Source of the DNA: Sternotherus odoratus
Taxonomy: Eukaryota; Chordata; Testudines; Kinosternidae
Direction of reading: 5' to 3'
NCBI GenBank assembly: GCA_032164245.1
Contig: JAVMKO010000001.1
Span: 288,369,041-288,433,040 of the forward strand
DNA length: 64,000 nt
Part shown: piece after piece, positions 9,581 through 22,569 of the stretch
Numbering within the stretch: position 1 is the stretch's first letter
Layout of the letters: each line of letters opens with the position of its first letter
The notes under the pieces: model-generated
The model's input: only the letters and a program-made list of their open reading frames with translations
Databases searched by the model: none
Told to the model about the DNA's origin: nothing
Made by a program: the position numbers and the translations under genes

Positions 9581-12500
9581 TATATTCCCGCTCCCTCCAT
9601 GATGTTAAAAATTCATGTGCAGACTCATGAAGCACCAAACTGGTCAAACAGACCTGTCAAGAACAAAGGAGTGTGGGCTTGTCTTAAAGGGCTGTAAAGC
9701 AGTAAACAGTCATTAAGCTGGTCACCCACCCTGAGTCACTCCTCCAAAGAGATTGATATCAAAGTGATCAGTCCTTAAGATACAGCTGTTCAGCCTGTTG
9801 GAGAGACAACGCAGGCCCTTCCAGAGGCCATTACACTCCATGCAAGCTAGGTAAATAATGGGCGAATAAAATTAGCTTTAAAGCGGGATATGTTGCATCC
9901 CAGCTAATCCTGTATTAATGTAGCACAGGGGCTGATTGCTCCAATCACACATGGTGTTTGCTCAAAAATGGCTTTTGTGAGTTATTAACACTTCATTAAT
10001 ACCTAATGAAAGGCAAATTTAGAGAGTTCCCCAAAGTGTCTGAGAGCTCCTGGTACCCATACATGAAATGATAATGCAGTGCAAATAAGGCTGATTCGCA
10101 CAAAGGTTGCAAATTAGCCCATCAGCTAATAAAAGCAGCTTAGTCTTGCTAGAAATGAAACCCCCTGTCCCAAACCTTACATGATGTCTGTGAAGGAATA
10201 ATCGCAGGAGTCAAAATAACAGCCACTTGCCCTGTCTCCTCCCTAAAGCACTAGGCGGGAACAGAAAGATACACTGTGTACACCGAGCTTGACAAATCCT
10301 TCGTCTACTTGTGGCTTTAGAGTTGAATCATCACACTGACTGTTCTGCATCCTTCCTATGGGAAATCCCCCGGAAGGGATGTCGGTGTTGCATCCTCCCA
10401 GCCCATTCAATTAAAACTAGGCCAGACCATGTCCTCTGGTTTTAGCCAGTACCACAAAGAAAAAGAATGTGAGGGTGGACCTTTATTATGATCCATCCCT
10501 CTTCTCGACCTCAGACAGCATTCTGCCTGGTGTGTTTCTATAGTGTCATTTCTTTCTGTATGTAAAAATGGGGGGGAAGACCATACCCCATCCCCCGCAA
10601 AAAAATCAATCCCTCCTCCTTTGAATCAGCGGCTCAAGCACATATCTGAGAAAAGAGACGTCTTGCCCCATGCTTTAAAGACCAACCACATTGGACTCTG
10701 CTGCACCAATGCACAAGTTGAGGATCCTCCAATGAAAACACTGCGCCACCAGCCCCAGGAAATTTGGAGGCCCTCTGCGGCTTTACCATCTTACTCAGTG
10801 GGGGGGCCACAGGCGAGTTAACATAACCTCCCACTCAATGGAATTAAGAGTTTCTGCTGATCCTTTAAAGATGTATCAGACACCCATGGCCCTTGACCAT
10901 GTCCAATAGAAGCCCTCAACCAACAAGACTAGCACCATCAGCCGAAGACACCAACTATCTTAGGCAATACGTCAACTCCCTGAAGATGGCTGCTGGAAAC
11001 GACACAGAGTCCAGGAAAAGGAGAAGCTCCTGAGTGGTTGGAATGAAACAGTTCTGGCCATCTGGTAAAGTTGTATGTGGCAATGGGCCTGCTGAGGGGG
11101 CAGGAATGGGCAAGTCTTGGGGAAAGGGAGAGGGAAATACAGTAGAAGAGGACCTGGGAATGTTACCTGAGGTTTTCAGAACTCAAAGCAGTGGTAACTT
11201 AACTGATTCTCTCCAGGCGGTGTCAGGAATAAATCAATGGGAACACAGAAATTCTGTCTGATAAAGGACTGACACAAGCAAGCATGCGCTTATCTAAAAC
11301 TACTATTTATTAGCTATTAAGTACACACACACATACAAAATAGGTTTAGGACATTCCAGATATAGTCGCCCAGTCTGAGTTGGTTTCGAGTGATCACCAG
11401 CCAGGCTTCCAAGGGCTCTCTTTCCATCCATGTGAAGGGGAATTTAAACGTCAGCGCCTTTACTGAAAAGCTCCCTCAGACTGTTCTGAGGTATTTACTT
11501 TTACCTAATCTTTTATAGCTAACTCTTACAAAACACCAAACCTGTAGTGACTCCAAGTGGGTCAGCATAATAACCTCTACTGGGTCACTAGTTCTAATTT
11601 CAACAAACTACTCATTATCACAAAGCATTTCTAGTATTCCTAACCATAACAACAATATATCAAGAGCACCTAAGACCAAGGTCACTATTCACTCACTCTT
11701 CCATAACTTTCTGTCCCACCCTCCCATTCTGATTAACAAACTGAAAGTATGCACCTATCTGACCTTGTTTCACAAAGGCCTAGTGTTATTCCTAGCTATG
11801 TGATGTTTGGTTTTCAGCTGGTAGGAGCTGAACATACAAAATGGCTGACTGCAGTAATGTCACGTTCTGGGATACATGCAGGAATATCAAATTACGGGGT
11901 AACAGGAGAGGGCTGGGAAAAACAGAAAATATCTAAGTATTACATAACCCTGGGTAGGCACCTGGGATTTGCTTATATTATCTGAACCAGTTTGTTTAAC
12001 CATCATCATTTGCATACCTAGAGCTATCAGCATCCTAGCATTGAGTGAGCATTAACATCTCCTACTGGCATCTGGCCTTAGCAGTGACAGTCTGCAACTC
12101 ACTGCTAGCTAATGGCATTCAGCTTTAACTCAAAGTCTGTGTTTTTGCTGTGAAGATCCCTGGTTCTGTTCCTACTGCAGGACTGTAATGATGGGGAGTA
12201 CATGGCCATGGTTCATTAATCTAGTGACCATTACAAAATGCAGAAGTACGTTAGTTTCCTGAAGAAGAACTAACAAGACCCCTTTTCCTGCTCTTCAGCT
12301 TCTTACTTACGCTGAATCAAATCTCCAGTAGGTGGCTGTCTTCAGGGCCAAGAGAGAGGGTGCTGTATCGTATGCAGAGGTTGAGAAGACTGAATTTGCT
12401 GCCCACCTGTGTGTGTGCTGCCCCCTCGCCCATTGGGATCTGGCAATAGAACATGGTCTTCAAGATTTTCTGAGACCCAGGCAGTTGCACCAGTTGACCC

Positions 12501-13185
12501 CAGAGTTCCGTTGTATTAAGTATTGCATAGGGCAAGCTTTCCAGCTGGAAATTTCCAGTCATTTTGTAACACAGTGTACAGAAAGTCCATATATTTAGCT
12601 CATACAATATCAAATTGAAATATGCTGGAAAGTATAAAATGATATGTGGGAAACTGATAATAAATACATCTCTGTAGTTAGATAGGCACACACAAACTTT
12701 CTCACACCTTAAACCAGACATTTTTTGGCATATTATGTCTTTGATCTATGCTCCATATAGCACCTTTCCAAGTCTCTTGCTGGGAGCTTTCTGGGTAGTT
12801 GGCAAAACTGCACAATCTGTTTGGAACAGCTTCCACTAGGTTACAAAGGCTATTGCTGTCTTTTAGACTTGGCAAACCTCAGCCTCTCACAAAGCAATTT
12901 CTATTGTCGTAAAAGTCTCTGACCTTCAGTTGACATTATAAAGGTAAGACTAGAACCCAGCACGTGTGTGTGTAAGAATTAAAGCAAAAAGCAGAATTCA
13001 GCCCCTATATCTGCTATAATGGAAATAACTATGCCCTGATTTACAACCTATGGGACCCCATGGATTACAAGGTACCTGCTCTAGAGTTGTATCCTTCAAG
13101 TGCCATTCTAGTTTGTAATAAAAAGGCACCTTGGAATTCCATGTTTATTGACTCTCAAAAAAGTGATGCAATGCCAGTATTTAAA
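9581..13185. other. Repeat-poor intergenic DNA with a candidate conserved block
   Basis: I recognise no gene. The stretch at about 9680-10180 is AT-rich, free of recognised repeats, and contains homeodomain-like TAAT cores, so it is a candidate conserved non-coding element. ORFs at 10543-10821 and 12317-12721 show no domains. Confidence 0.35.
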
Positions 13186-13188
13186 TAA

Positions 13189-13457
13189 GGGTTTTTACGG
13201 ACTAAATCAGTGCAGCATTGATTTAGCACATCTGGAGAAGATGTGATAAGTTGATGGGAGAGCACTCTCCTGTTGGACTTCAGTACTCCACCTCCCCGAG
13301 AGGCAGACGCTATGTTGACAGGAGAGCATCTCCCATTAATGGAGCGCAGTGTAGGCACCGCTGTAAGCCAATGTAAGTTACGTCAACTTAAGTTACCAAC
13401 TTACATACCTTGACTAGTGTATTTAAATTGATTTGCAGGGTTAGTCTAGACAAGGCC
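13189..13457 (-). mobile_element. Harbinger-like MITE (269 bp)
   Basis: The right end TAGACAAGGCC is the reverse complement of the family start GGCCTTGTCTA. Flanking TAA triplets at 13186-13188 and 13458-13460 are a 3-bp duplication of the TWA type typical of PIF/Harbinger. Internal blocks (GTTGACAGGAGAGC-like) match the 43078-43364 copy. Confidence 0.65.
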
Positions 13458-13875
13458 TAAGAGGCTCTTAGATATTTCTCATCCCTCTGTATACCAGAGG
13501 GGCATGTGCTTGCAGAGAGGAAGCGTGGGAGACACAAGGATGCAGTTATTTGTTTTTTCTCTTTAACCAGAAAGGCTTTTTCTCAACCCAAACCGAGGTA
13601 GAGAGGCAACTCCGCAAGCACATGAGGGCCAAGTAAATGCACTTGCTGGAAATGTTCAGACCTTGTTCCTGAAAGTTCTACTGTGTATAGTGATAGCCCA
13701 GCTCAGTGTCCAAGTTATGTAATAGCTCTTATAGTCCCCATCACTGGAGTAACTGAGCACTAAAGCTCTATTTATGTTTGTTAACTTCCATCCTCTCAGA
13801 GGTAGGGAAGTATTAATATTCTTATTTTTGGGTTGGGGAACCAAAGTGTGGAAAGATTAACTGATTTGCCATTTT

Positions 13876-14540
13876 CATAGAATCATATAAATGTAGGGTT
13901 GGAAGGGGCCTCGGGAAATCATCAAGTCCAGCCTCCTTCACTGAAGCGGGACCAGTAAAACTACACCACCCTGACAGGTGTTTGTCCAACCCATTCGTAA
14001 AAACCTCCAATGATAGGAATTCTACAACCGCCCTTGGAAGCTTAGTGGGGCCAGCTCCAGGCACCAGCATAGCAAGCATATGCCTGGGGTGGCACTCTGT
14101 AAGGGGCGGCATTCCGGCCACGCCGTCCCCATATCCCTCTCCCCCCGACTCCTCTGGCTGCCCTTTTTATTTTTTTTGCTTGGGGCAACAAAAAAGTTAG
14201 AGTCGGCCCCGAAGCTGAGTTAGAATTTTTCCCCCTAATATCTAACCTGCAGATTAAGCCCATTACTTCTTGTCCTGCCTTCAGTGGACATGGAGAATGA
14301 TTTTTCATAATCCTCTTTATAACAGATCTTAACGTATTTGTTATCCGGTTGCCCCACCTCCGCGTCTTCTTTTCTCAAGACTAAACATGTCCAGTCTTTT
14401 ACAACTTTCATCATAGGTCTTCTTTTTCAATTTCCTCTGGGGTCTCTCCAATTTGTCTTTCCTAGAGTATGGTGCCCAGAACTGGACACAGTATCCAGCT
14501 GAGGCCTCACCAGTGCTAAGCAGAGTGGGGCAATTTTGCT
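13876..14540 (-). mobile_element. Old CR1 LINE 3' region
   Basis: It starts CATAGAATCAT and runs through GGTTGGAAGGGGCCTC, then TCCCCCTAATATCTAACCTG and CCCATTACTTCTTGTCCTGC, then GGTGCCCAGAACTGGACACA. These are hallmarks of the amniote CR1 3' region in reverse orientation. A hAT-type insertion (14046-14211) splits it, and its distal part lies in the tandem duplication. Confidence 0.8.
14046..14211. mobile_element. Short hAT-type element, GGCCGGCTC family (166 bp)
   Basis: The ends TGGGGCCAGCTCCAGG and GAGTCGGCCCCG form an imperfect inverted repeat. The 8-bp flanks AAGCTTAG (14038-14045) and AAGCTGAG (14212-14219) differ at one base. The internal GCTTGGGGCAACAAAAAAG block is shared with copies at 16654-16785, 51162-51314 and 63290-63390. 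It is inserted in the CR1. Confidence 0.75.
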
Positions 14541-14986
14541 CAGACTGCAAATGGGTGCCTATTGTGAACCATACAACACTCAATTTACATTTAGCCACAC
14601 AGATGTATAAACATCTCTCCCCTGAAAGAAACCTGTTTGTTACCTGTAGTGACCAGTGCCAAATCACACTGGTCATCACAATCATTGTGAAATGTGTGGT
14701 GGATAATACGTAGGAGTTGTGTATATCTACTGGAAACTAGGTTACCCCTTCTGATGGATGGGGAAAATGAGAAAGAGAGAAAGAGCAAGAGAGGCTAAGT
14801 GACTTGCCCAAGGCCACACTGAAAGCTTGTGGAAGACCTGTGAATAAATTTCAGAACTCCCAAATTCTGCTCCTCGTGCCAGGCCTTAACTGCAAGACCA
14901 TCCATGGTAGGCAGTGGGACACACTGTGCTGGCAATTAAAATGCTATTGAAGACCTAGTGTTAAAGGAGGTAACTGACCATTCAGT
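14478..14986. repeat. Tandem duplication, copy 1 (509 bp)
   Basis: By eye this is identical base for base to 14990-15498. It begins AGAACTGG and ends ATTCAGT. The left part is CR1-derived and the middle resembles a MIR-type SINE. The two copies are separated by TTT only. Confidence 0.95.
14757..14840 (-). mobile_element. MIR-like SINE fragment
   Basis: GGCTAAGTGACTTGCCCAAG followed by GCCACACTGAAAGC resembles the conserved MIR core in reverse orientation. A second copy is produced by the tandem duplication at about 15269-15352. Confidence 0.5.
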
Positions 14987-14989
14987 TTT

Positions 14990-15498
14990 AGAACTGGACA
15001 CAGTATCCAGCTGAGGCCTCACCAGTGCTAAGCAGAGTGGGGCAATTTTGCTCAGACTGCAAATGGGTGCCTATTGTGAACCATACAACACTCAATTTAC
15101 ATTTAGCCACACAGATGTATAAACATCTCTCCCCTGAAAGAAACCTGTTTGTTACCTGTAGTGACCAGTGCCAAATCACACTGGTCATCACAATCATTGT
15201 GAAATGTGTGGTGGATAATACGTAGGAGTTGTGTATATCTACTGGAAACTAGGTTACCCCTTCTGATGGATGGGGAAAATGAGAAAGAGAGAAAGAGCAA
15301 GAGAGGCTAAGTGACTTGCCCAAGGCCACACTGAAAGCTTGTGGAAGACCTGTGAATAAATTTCAGAACTCCCAAATTCTGCTCCTCGTGCCAGGCCTTA
15401 ACTGCAAGACCATCCATGGTAGGCAGTGGGACACACTGTGCTGGCAATTAAAATGCTATTGAAGACCTAGTGTTAAAGGAGGTAACTGACCATTCAGT
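14990..15498. repeat. Tandem duplication, copy 2 (509 bp)
   Basis: Perfect second copy of 14478-14986. Flanking sequences differ on both sides, so the junctions are exact. The ORFs in both orientations repeat in the two copies and have no coding features. Confidence 0.95.
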
Positions 15499-16653
15499 CT
15501 AAATCGTTTAAATCTGCAATACTTCATTTTAGCCCTGCGGCAGGATATGTGGCTATTGCTGTCTTCACTAGGGACTGATCATCTGATGGAGTGGTTTAAA
15601 GAAAGAAAGTTGATCATAACTTAATGTATACAGCTATTTTATTAAATAATTGAGCATGATAACTCTTTGTAGAAGCCACTTGGGTTTTCAGTAATCCTTT
15701 GAGTGAGCTTCATCCCTTTTTAGGCCATCTAATAGTAATAAATAAAATAGTAATAATCCAGGGGATTTTCAAAAGGCACCTAACTCCCTTAGGCTCCTTT
15801 GAAAATCCCAGCCATTAGTCCCAGCGCTGGATCATCTGTTATATCCCTGGTCCACCAGAGGAGAAAGACTAGTGGGTGGAATAAGTGGTTCTCTTTACAA
15901 TTAGAAGTGACCAAAATCTTTGCCCAAAACTCTGTGAAAACATTTGTTTGAACTTTGAGAAAGTTCTGATCAGCTTTCCATGGTGCCCGTTACTTATTGG
16001 CTGAGCTTTGCACGTCCAGTTCTAGTTGGGAAATTGCCCCGTTGTAAATATCATTTGGGAGCCTGATTTTTTTGTGAGATTGGTGGCCCAAGGGCCTGAG
16101 CACGTATTCCTTTGTCATCCAAAACTCCCCATTGGGGTCCAAAACTTGGTCTAAACCTTGATGTCGTTGGGTGCACAAAGAATGCAGCAGCAGCCTCCAC
16201 TCTTGCAAACACTCGTGTTTCGGATGGTTCAGACTTTGAAGCTCAACCTTTTTGATGCTTTGAAATTCTACAGTGAAGGGCAGCTCTTCAGCTGCTGTAC
16301 GTTCCATTAACTTTGGTGACGCTGCCCCAGGGGTAAAGGCCTAATAGGAGCTGTGGGTGCTCCCCACCCCCGAAATCAGGCTCTAAATTGACACCTGATG
16401 TGAGCAGGCTGTCTGACAATGGTAGGGGCTGGCTGTGCTCACCACTACAGCTGACTGAGAATCGCACATACCGCCTGTCTGGGCAAACACACTCTTTTGT
16501 TAGTGGTGTTTCTCCCTTAACTTGCCAACTCAAAGCAGCACCAGACCCGCCTAGAAAAACATGATGCAAAACCTGCAGCCGTATCTCCCCTCCTACAGTG
16601 ATCAACACCCTCCACCACAACACGCCTTTGAAGATCCAGGGGTCCTACCCAGG

Positions 16654-16785
16654 CCTGTGGCCAGCGCTACCTTTTTTGCCACCCCAAGCAAAAAAAACAA
16701 AACAAAAACCCAGGGCAAAATGCCGCCCCTTAGAAACTGCCGCTCCAAGCACGAGCTTGCTTGGCTGGTGCCTGGAGCCGGCCCT
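16654..16785 (-). mobile_element. Short hAT-type element, GGCCGGCTC family
   Basis: It reads GCCACCCCAAGC near the left end and ends TGGTGCCTGGAGCCGGCCCTG, the reverse orientation of the 14046 and 51162 copies. No clear 8-bp duplication could be found, so the left boundary is approximate. Confidence 0.6.
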
Positions 16786-18249
16786 GCCTGTGACAACATG
16801 TGGTGTCCCTCCTCCAGTGCGCTCAACGCCCCAGTAGCAACTAGGTGGACGAAACGAGCCAATCACTGCGCTCGCAAGTGAACTCCCGCAGGAAAAGGAT
16901 AAAAGACTAAAACATCACAAAGCGCTCGCTCTATGTCTGACCCATCAGTCCTCATACACCAAGGCACACTTTCAAAAGTCAAGCCTGAGAGCATAAATAC
17001 ATAACTCTGCTAGACACTTAAAATCATGGACTGAACAGAGACACCGGATTGATGGCCCATTACATCAATATATAACCCACGAACAACCCGCCCCCAGCTA
17101 CTTCCCCTCCCCCTTCATTTCCTGCCTATGACTGGAGGGGTGTTATGGGGGGTTTCTACGCCCCACCACTCATGTGGGCTTGGAGAGCAGAACAACTGCT
17201 ATAACACCGAGCAGCATCTCGGGAGCGGGTCAGAAACAGCAGCACAATTCTGACCTCCTTTTGTGAAACGTTTTTTGAAAACATTGAAACATTTCAAATA
17301 TTCAAAAGATTTTCACACCGTCCCGTCCCAAGAGAATTATTTTTTTTGTGAAAAATGAAACAGAGGAAAGGAGGGCAGGGGGGGGGAAAGAGATGAAAGA
17401 AGAGAAAGAGATTGACCCCCATTAAGGGCTTTGGGGGTGCATAGAACCGACTGCGGCTGGGCAGGAAGCGAGCTGGGATCTCTTCTGTACGAATTCCATA
17501 GCATTTAAATGTATTCAAAAACCACGGCGGCTCCTTTTTATCCACCTCCCATGAATTCTTTGTGAAATGCGACTGGATGCAACCCTCTTACGGCTGACCT
17601 TTTAATAACAATAAAATCACTCCGTGGTGCACTTTATTTTGATTTATCATTGCACAACATAAAGGGATTATATATCAAAGGCGGCTCTAGAAATGATAAG
17701 GCTCATAGGAAGAGACCAAAGGAGGATGGGGGGAAAGTACAGGAAAGGGCTGTGTTGGCATTTTCACTGAAAAGAGATAGGGAACCATGGTTTATCTCAA
17801 ATGGCCCTGGGAAGGATTTATTTTTTATTTATTTAATCTGTTTGACGGCTGAAAATGCAGGGATCACTTCAAAATAAACTGTTGTTTTTTTAAAAAAAAA
17901 TTGTAGAGAACCCATCTTCAGTTATGGGGAAGCTGGTAATTTACGAGGAGAGATTCAGCCATTGTATTTAAATTTTGCTCAGAAAGGGGATTGACCATTT
18001 AGCTGGATAACAAGACTATCCAGCATTAGAATAGTAAATACCCCCCCCCACACACACACACACAGTTCTGAAAAAGTCACAAATCCTCACACTTTGGGGC
18101 TTCAGGCAGACCTAACTTGGAAAGCTTTGCTGGGCTAGCTACGCGGCTGTATTATATGGGCAAAGTGCTCCTAGTGTGGTAGCAGCAGTAAGCGGCAGCC
18201 ACAGCAGTGTAACTGAGAGCAGGAGGGACAGTGGTGTGACTGAAACACC

Positions 18250-18382
18250 AGAGTTAACCAGTTCTCACCTCTGCCACAAATGTCTTGTGAGACCTTGTGA
18301 AAGTCACTTAAATTATCTGCATCAGCTCCGCATCTGTAACATAAGGATAATAATACTTCCGTTTTCTGATCTGTCTATATAG
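18250..18382 (+). mobile_element. MIR-like SINE fragment
   Basis: CTTGTGAGACCTTGTGAAAG followed by TCACTTAAATTATCTGCATC and ACATAAGGATAATAATACTT is a diverged MIR-type forward sequence. The solo LTR at 18388 was inserted into or beside its right end. Confidence 0.5.
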
Positions 18383-18387
18383 ATTAT

Positions 18388-19033
18388 TGTGACGGCGTAG
18401 GAATACTCTGTGTGTGTGCCTCAGTTTCCCCTATGCATTTCTTACGTGTCTATGTGAAGGAATAGGGGCTGATAGTGTAAGCAAGCAGGCAACGCCCTCT
18501 CCCCTCTCTGCAGGTGTCCATACCTGAAGCTGTAATCTAACCCTAAATGTGGGGAGGGAGGTCACCTGACCTGGCTGAGCTGGGGGGAGGCGGGGCTGGA
18601 GAGAGGTTTGGGAGTCTGAAGCTAGCTAGAGTCAGGCAGGGAAGGCAGAGGAGCTATCTCGCTCTCTGGCCCCCAAAATGGATCCAGCTGAGGACTCACG
18701 CTCGCTGTATGGTCTGGGTTAGACCAGATAGAGGTCATCGAATAAACCTCTGTTTTACTGGCTGGCTGAGAATCACGTTTGACTGTGGATTTGGGGTGCA
18801 GAATCCACGGGCTCCCCCAGGACCTCGCCCAGGCGGATTTTCACTGGGGGAAGTGCACGGAGGGGCAGAAGGTGCTGAATGCTCCAAGGTCAGACCCAGG
18901 AAGGTTGAAGTGGGTACCCGTGAAGCTCCTTGCCTTGGAAACAGGCTGTGTACGGAGAAGGGACACTTCACCCGAAGTCCAGTCTGGCTTCCTAGGGAGC
19001 GGTTCCAGACCATCGCCCGGGCACTCCGTTGCA
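18388..19033 (+). mobile_element. Solo LTR 2 (646 bp)
   Basis: It starts TGTGACGGCG and ends ACTCCGTTGCA (TG...CA), flanked by a perfect 5-bp duplication ATTAT (18383-18387 and 19034-19038). An AATAAA at about 18740 followed by a T-rich stretch fits an R region on the + strand. The 175-codon ORF at 18547-19074 runs through the LTR and past its end and is not a gene. There is no internal region and the family is unnamed. Confidence 0.85.
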
Positions 19034-22000
19034 ATTATAAGCTATTTAGTGCAGGCACTGACTCTTACTATTGACTGATCATAATGTTGGGCTGGAGGGG
19101 ACCGAGGCAGGGTAATACACAGGTATAGCGTACAGCACAAAGGGGCCTGTTCTCAGCTGTGACCTCTATAATTTGTATTACAGTAACATCCAATTTACTT
19201 GAATGGAAGCTGGGGTATGCAAAGGGCTGCCAGTTCCTAATTCAGCACAGTTAAATGCTTTGGCTTTTTATTATTATTATTATTTCATTTTTTTCTGTAA
19301 GCAGGAAGAGCAGCCAGCCACACTGGGTAATTGGGGCTGGAGAAATTTCTGCTGTCATGAGCATTAGAAATTGCCAGACATTAACATTTCAGCAGTTAAG
19401 GGATTTGGGGAAGCAGCTTACATGGTAGCTGTCTAACAGCAACATTAACTGCATTTTCCAGAGGTGTTTTGAATCTGCCTCCTAGGTTATATTTGAAAAC
19501 TGTTTAATTCAGTCTGTTTTACCTTGTCATTATTGGGATTGTTTTAAACTGTGAGGTCCTCAAGACCTGTGCAGGGCTTGTGTATGGAGTAGAGGTGAGA
19601 GGGCACTGGCTAGAAGCAAAATGATTATTAATACAATTCTTTTAAAATCTTACAACTGCACTAGTGCTAGAATCGTGCATGGCACTGAGCAAACACACTA
19701 GACAAAGATCCTGATTTCACATTGGTGTAAATCCAGAGTATCTCAATTGAAGCTACTGGAGATACTCTGGATTTGCCCCAACAAAACAGAGGCTATTCTA
19801 GAGTCCCTGCCTTGAGAGGCTTACACTCTATAGTGAGATAAGTCAGACTGGGACACAGGGTGATTACAAGCACTAGAGCAAGGGAGACTGAGAGGAGCAA
19901 CACCACAATCCTGTGACTCTAGTTGTACATTGTGGTGGTTCTGAGAATTGATTAGCGCATCTGTGATACTGTGGATAGCCCAGCAAAGCACTTAAGCACA
20001 TGTGACACTTCCTGGGGTACCCAGGGTGGTGAGGCATCTTGCTACCATCTGCCCTGAGCGCGAGGAAGTCTTGTTCATGCCCACCATGGCTCAGTTTCAC
20101 ACCACCTTGCTGAGAATCGCAATCGGCAGCAATAGGAGGTTCTGCAAGCCACCTTAGGCCCTTTGTCACACCTGTGCAGGAGTGTGGCCATAAAGGAGTT
20201 TATTGGCGTCTCAGAATGCCTCAGACCCATGTATGCACCCAAGTGCTGTTAGCGGGTGCAGGCAGGTGGTGCGCTTGAGCAGGGCAGTGCTAGTCTTACA
20301 AAGCCACTTCTCACAGCAGAACCCCGCACCGAACAGATCTCTGCCTAGAAGGGGCCAGCACATTGGCAGAGTGCCACCGTGCTGGCCTGCCTTGTGTTGC
20401 CAATGCAATCATGAAAGCGTTGGCACCTCTCTGCCGGCGGAGGCACGTACCTGATGCTTTCGTGAGACAGCCAGATGCTGCTGGGAGCCTGCTGTATTTA
20501 TAACGCGCTCCACTGTTACAGTGAAACGGGGAGAGCGGTAAAGCACCTCCCTTTCTGGGGATTTTTTGTAAAATGAAATACGGGATTACAGGGCGCGACT
20601 CTACCTTGGCTTTGCAGTTTCTAGTCCTGCCAGCTGGTAGAATTCCTTCGGCACCAGGGCCCCTGCCCTCCCTGCTGTCTAGAAATCAGCACAGGAGAAA
20701 AACAATGACACTCAAGTCTCCAGTCCCAAAGAGGGCGTGCACCTTGCGTGGACTCCACCACAGCAGCTGTTCAGCCGGCACTGAAAGGCCCAAAACGGGG
20801 GGAGGGGAGGGGAAGGAGTTTATAGCCAAGTGTATTTGCTGAGTAACTCCATTTCCAAAGAGAGAAGAGAGAGAATGTCATTTTCCTGAGTAACTGATGA
20901 TTTTGGGTGTCTCAATTTTGACCAACTCAAAACACATCGAAAGGGCCTGATGTTTGGAGGGTGGGTCCGCAGAACTCTCTGAAATTCTGGCCCTTTTAAG
21001 AAGGCTCAAGCCAGGCATCCCAAAGAAGGCATCCGAAGCCACCTGTCCCTTCAGAAAAACTTGGCCCTAGTTACTCAGGATGATTTATTTTGGAATTTGA
21101 TTGGGAAGACTCCTTCAAACCACCATTTCCCATCCAAGGGGAAAGATCTTAGTGGAGCATGAGAGAAACCCATCCTGGGAGGCTTGGCTGGGGTGGCAAG
21201 ATCTTGCTTCCATGCTAGAAGGTTGGAACAACCACTGAAGCCAAAAGAGGCCAAACTCCACACTGGCTTAAATCTCACTGGCACTTTAATTAGCAGGCCA
21301 AATCCTTCTATCCTTTACGCATTGAGCGTCACTTACGCTCGAACATGCAAAACACTCTGGGAGTTCTGCATGTAAATAGTTAGGTATCTAGGAGTTTAAC
21401 TCCTGTTGAAGTCAATCTGTTTCTTATTCTGTGTTTATATACTACCTGGACTAAGGGGCCCTGATCCAACCCGGGCCTGTGATACAAAACAGAACAGTGG
21501 CAGTGCTTCTAAACTGTCAGAAGTAACACGTCTGCTCAGTCAGTGACAGTGAAACACACCAGGCGTAGCAAACAGGTGCCAGACAATGGATGCACCTCAG
21601 CTGGTGAAGAGACCACTGCAGCATGAACTGTTCAAAACCATGTAGCAGCCGTGTGATCAGAAAATCATTGCAGTTCACAGTAGCAGCAGTGTTGCCAACT
21701 CTCCTGATTTTTTTATTGCAAGTCTTGCATTATTTGATTTTTTTCCTTCAAGCCCCAGCTCCTGGAATCATGTGGTTGGGTGAGATTTCAACTTTTGTGT
21801 AAAAGAAAATAAAAAGGGTGTTTCTAGTCCTCCTGCTCGCAGAGAAAAGCTTAAAAGCTTGACCCAAGTCATCCTAAAGGCTCAGAAAACTGAAGATCAG
21901 AGAATGAGTCCCAACTTTATTTATTTTTTAAATCTCATGGTTTTTGTAATGCTTGTAGTTGGCAGTGCTGTAGTAGTTGCAATAGAGGCAGAACAACCTC

Positions 22001-22569
22001 TAGGAGAACACAAGGACTGAAACTCGGCCTGGTCTCTGCAGAGGGGTATGAGCTTCTTGTACTCTCCCCACTATCTGTACCTTCCCCCCCCCCCCCCCAA
22101 GGCCCAACCACCATCTGACCCTGGACAGATTTTTCAAAAAGCACCTAAAGCTACCCCTGCAAGTCCACACCCGGAGTCCCAGGCAGGCTGGTACAGACCA
22201 TGCGGAAGCCCGTGCTGCTGCTTCTCTGCTATTTTTATCGGTGTTAGTGGGATTAAAGCTGCCCCTCTCCTCTGGCTGCAGTGCGGACATGCTGCGAGTG
22301 ACTTAAAAACCTACATCCCATTGACTTTCAATGAGAATTAGGCTCCTAAGTCATTTAGGAAAACGGGACCCCCCTCTACATTGTGTAGTCTTCATGCTAA
22401 AACATTTTCCCCGGACCATACGTTAATCCAAGAAAGTTAGTTCTTGTGGGAGTTTATCATTTGTAAGGCATCCAGCCACTGAGCTTTTGAAGGATTTTTA
22501 AATCAATCTATTCACTGTTGTGTGATTTTTGTGCAAAGAGTAAAGTTAGTGCTAATGAGGACACAGGTG
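19034..22569. other. Intergenic DNA with minor repeats
   Basis: A palindromic unit at about 19700-19785 reads GGTGTAAATCCAGAGTATCT on one arm and AGATACTCTGGATTTGCCCC on the other. A C-run lies at 22084-22098. A second palindromic unit at about 22310-22375 contains CCATTGACTTTCAATGAGAA. I recognise no gene. Confidence 0.4.
19700..19785. repeat. Palindromic MITE-like repeat, GTAAATCCRGAGTA family
   Basis: Two arms of about 30 bases are reverse complements with mismatches. Similar units occur at about 22726-22820 and 46755-46860. They are probably non-autonomous DNA transposons; no target duplication was resolved. Confidence 0.5.

Larger units (their letters stand above)
15499..18382. other. 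Intergenic DNA with minor repeats
   Basis: A palindromic TTTCAAAAGGCACC...GGCTCCTTTGAAAATCC unit lies at about 15763-15815, and a GGCCGGCTC-type element at 16654-16785. Two adjacent minus-strand ORFs (15990-16307 and 16288-16623) show no recognisable domain. AT- and C-runs occur near 17880 and 18043. No gene was recognised. Confidence 0.4.

Noticed and set aside
14341..15300. Duplicated ORFs as a small gene family
   Set aside because: They arise from an exact tandem duplication of CR1/MIR-derived DNA, and both strands are open; no coding signal.
18547..19074. 175-codon ORF
   Set aside because: It starts inside the solo LTR bounded by ATTAT duplications and runs past its end; composition, not coding, explains its length.
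22084..22098. C homopolymer as a G-quadruplex site
   Set aside because: A single uninterrupted run without several spaced G tracts; weak evidence only.
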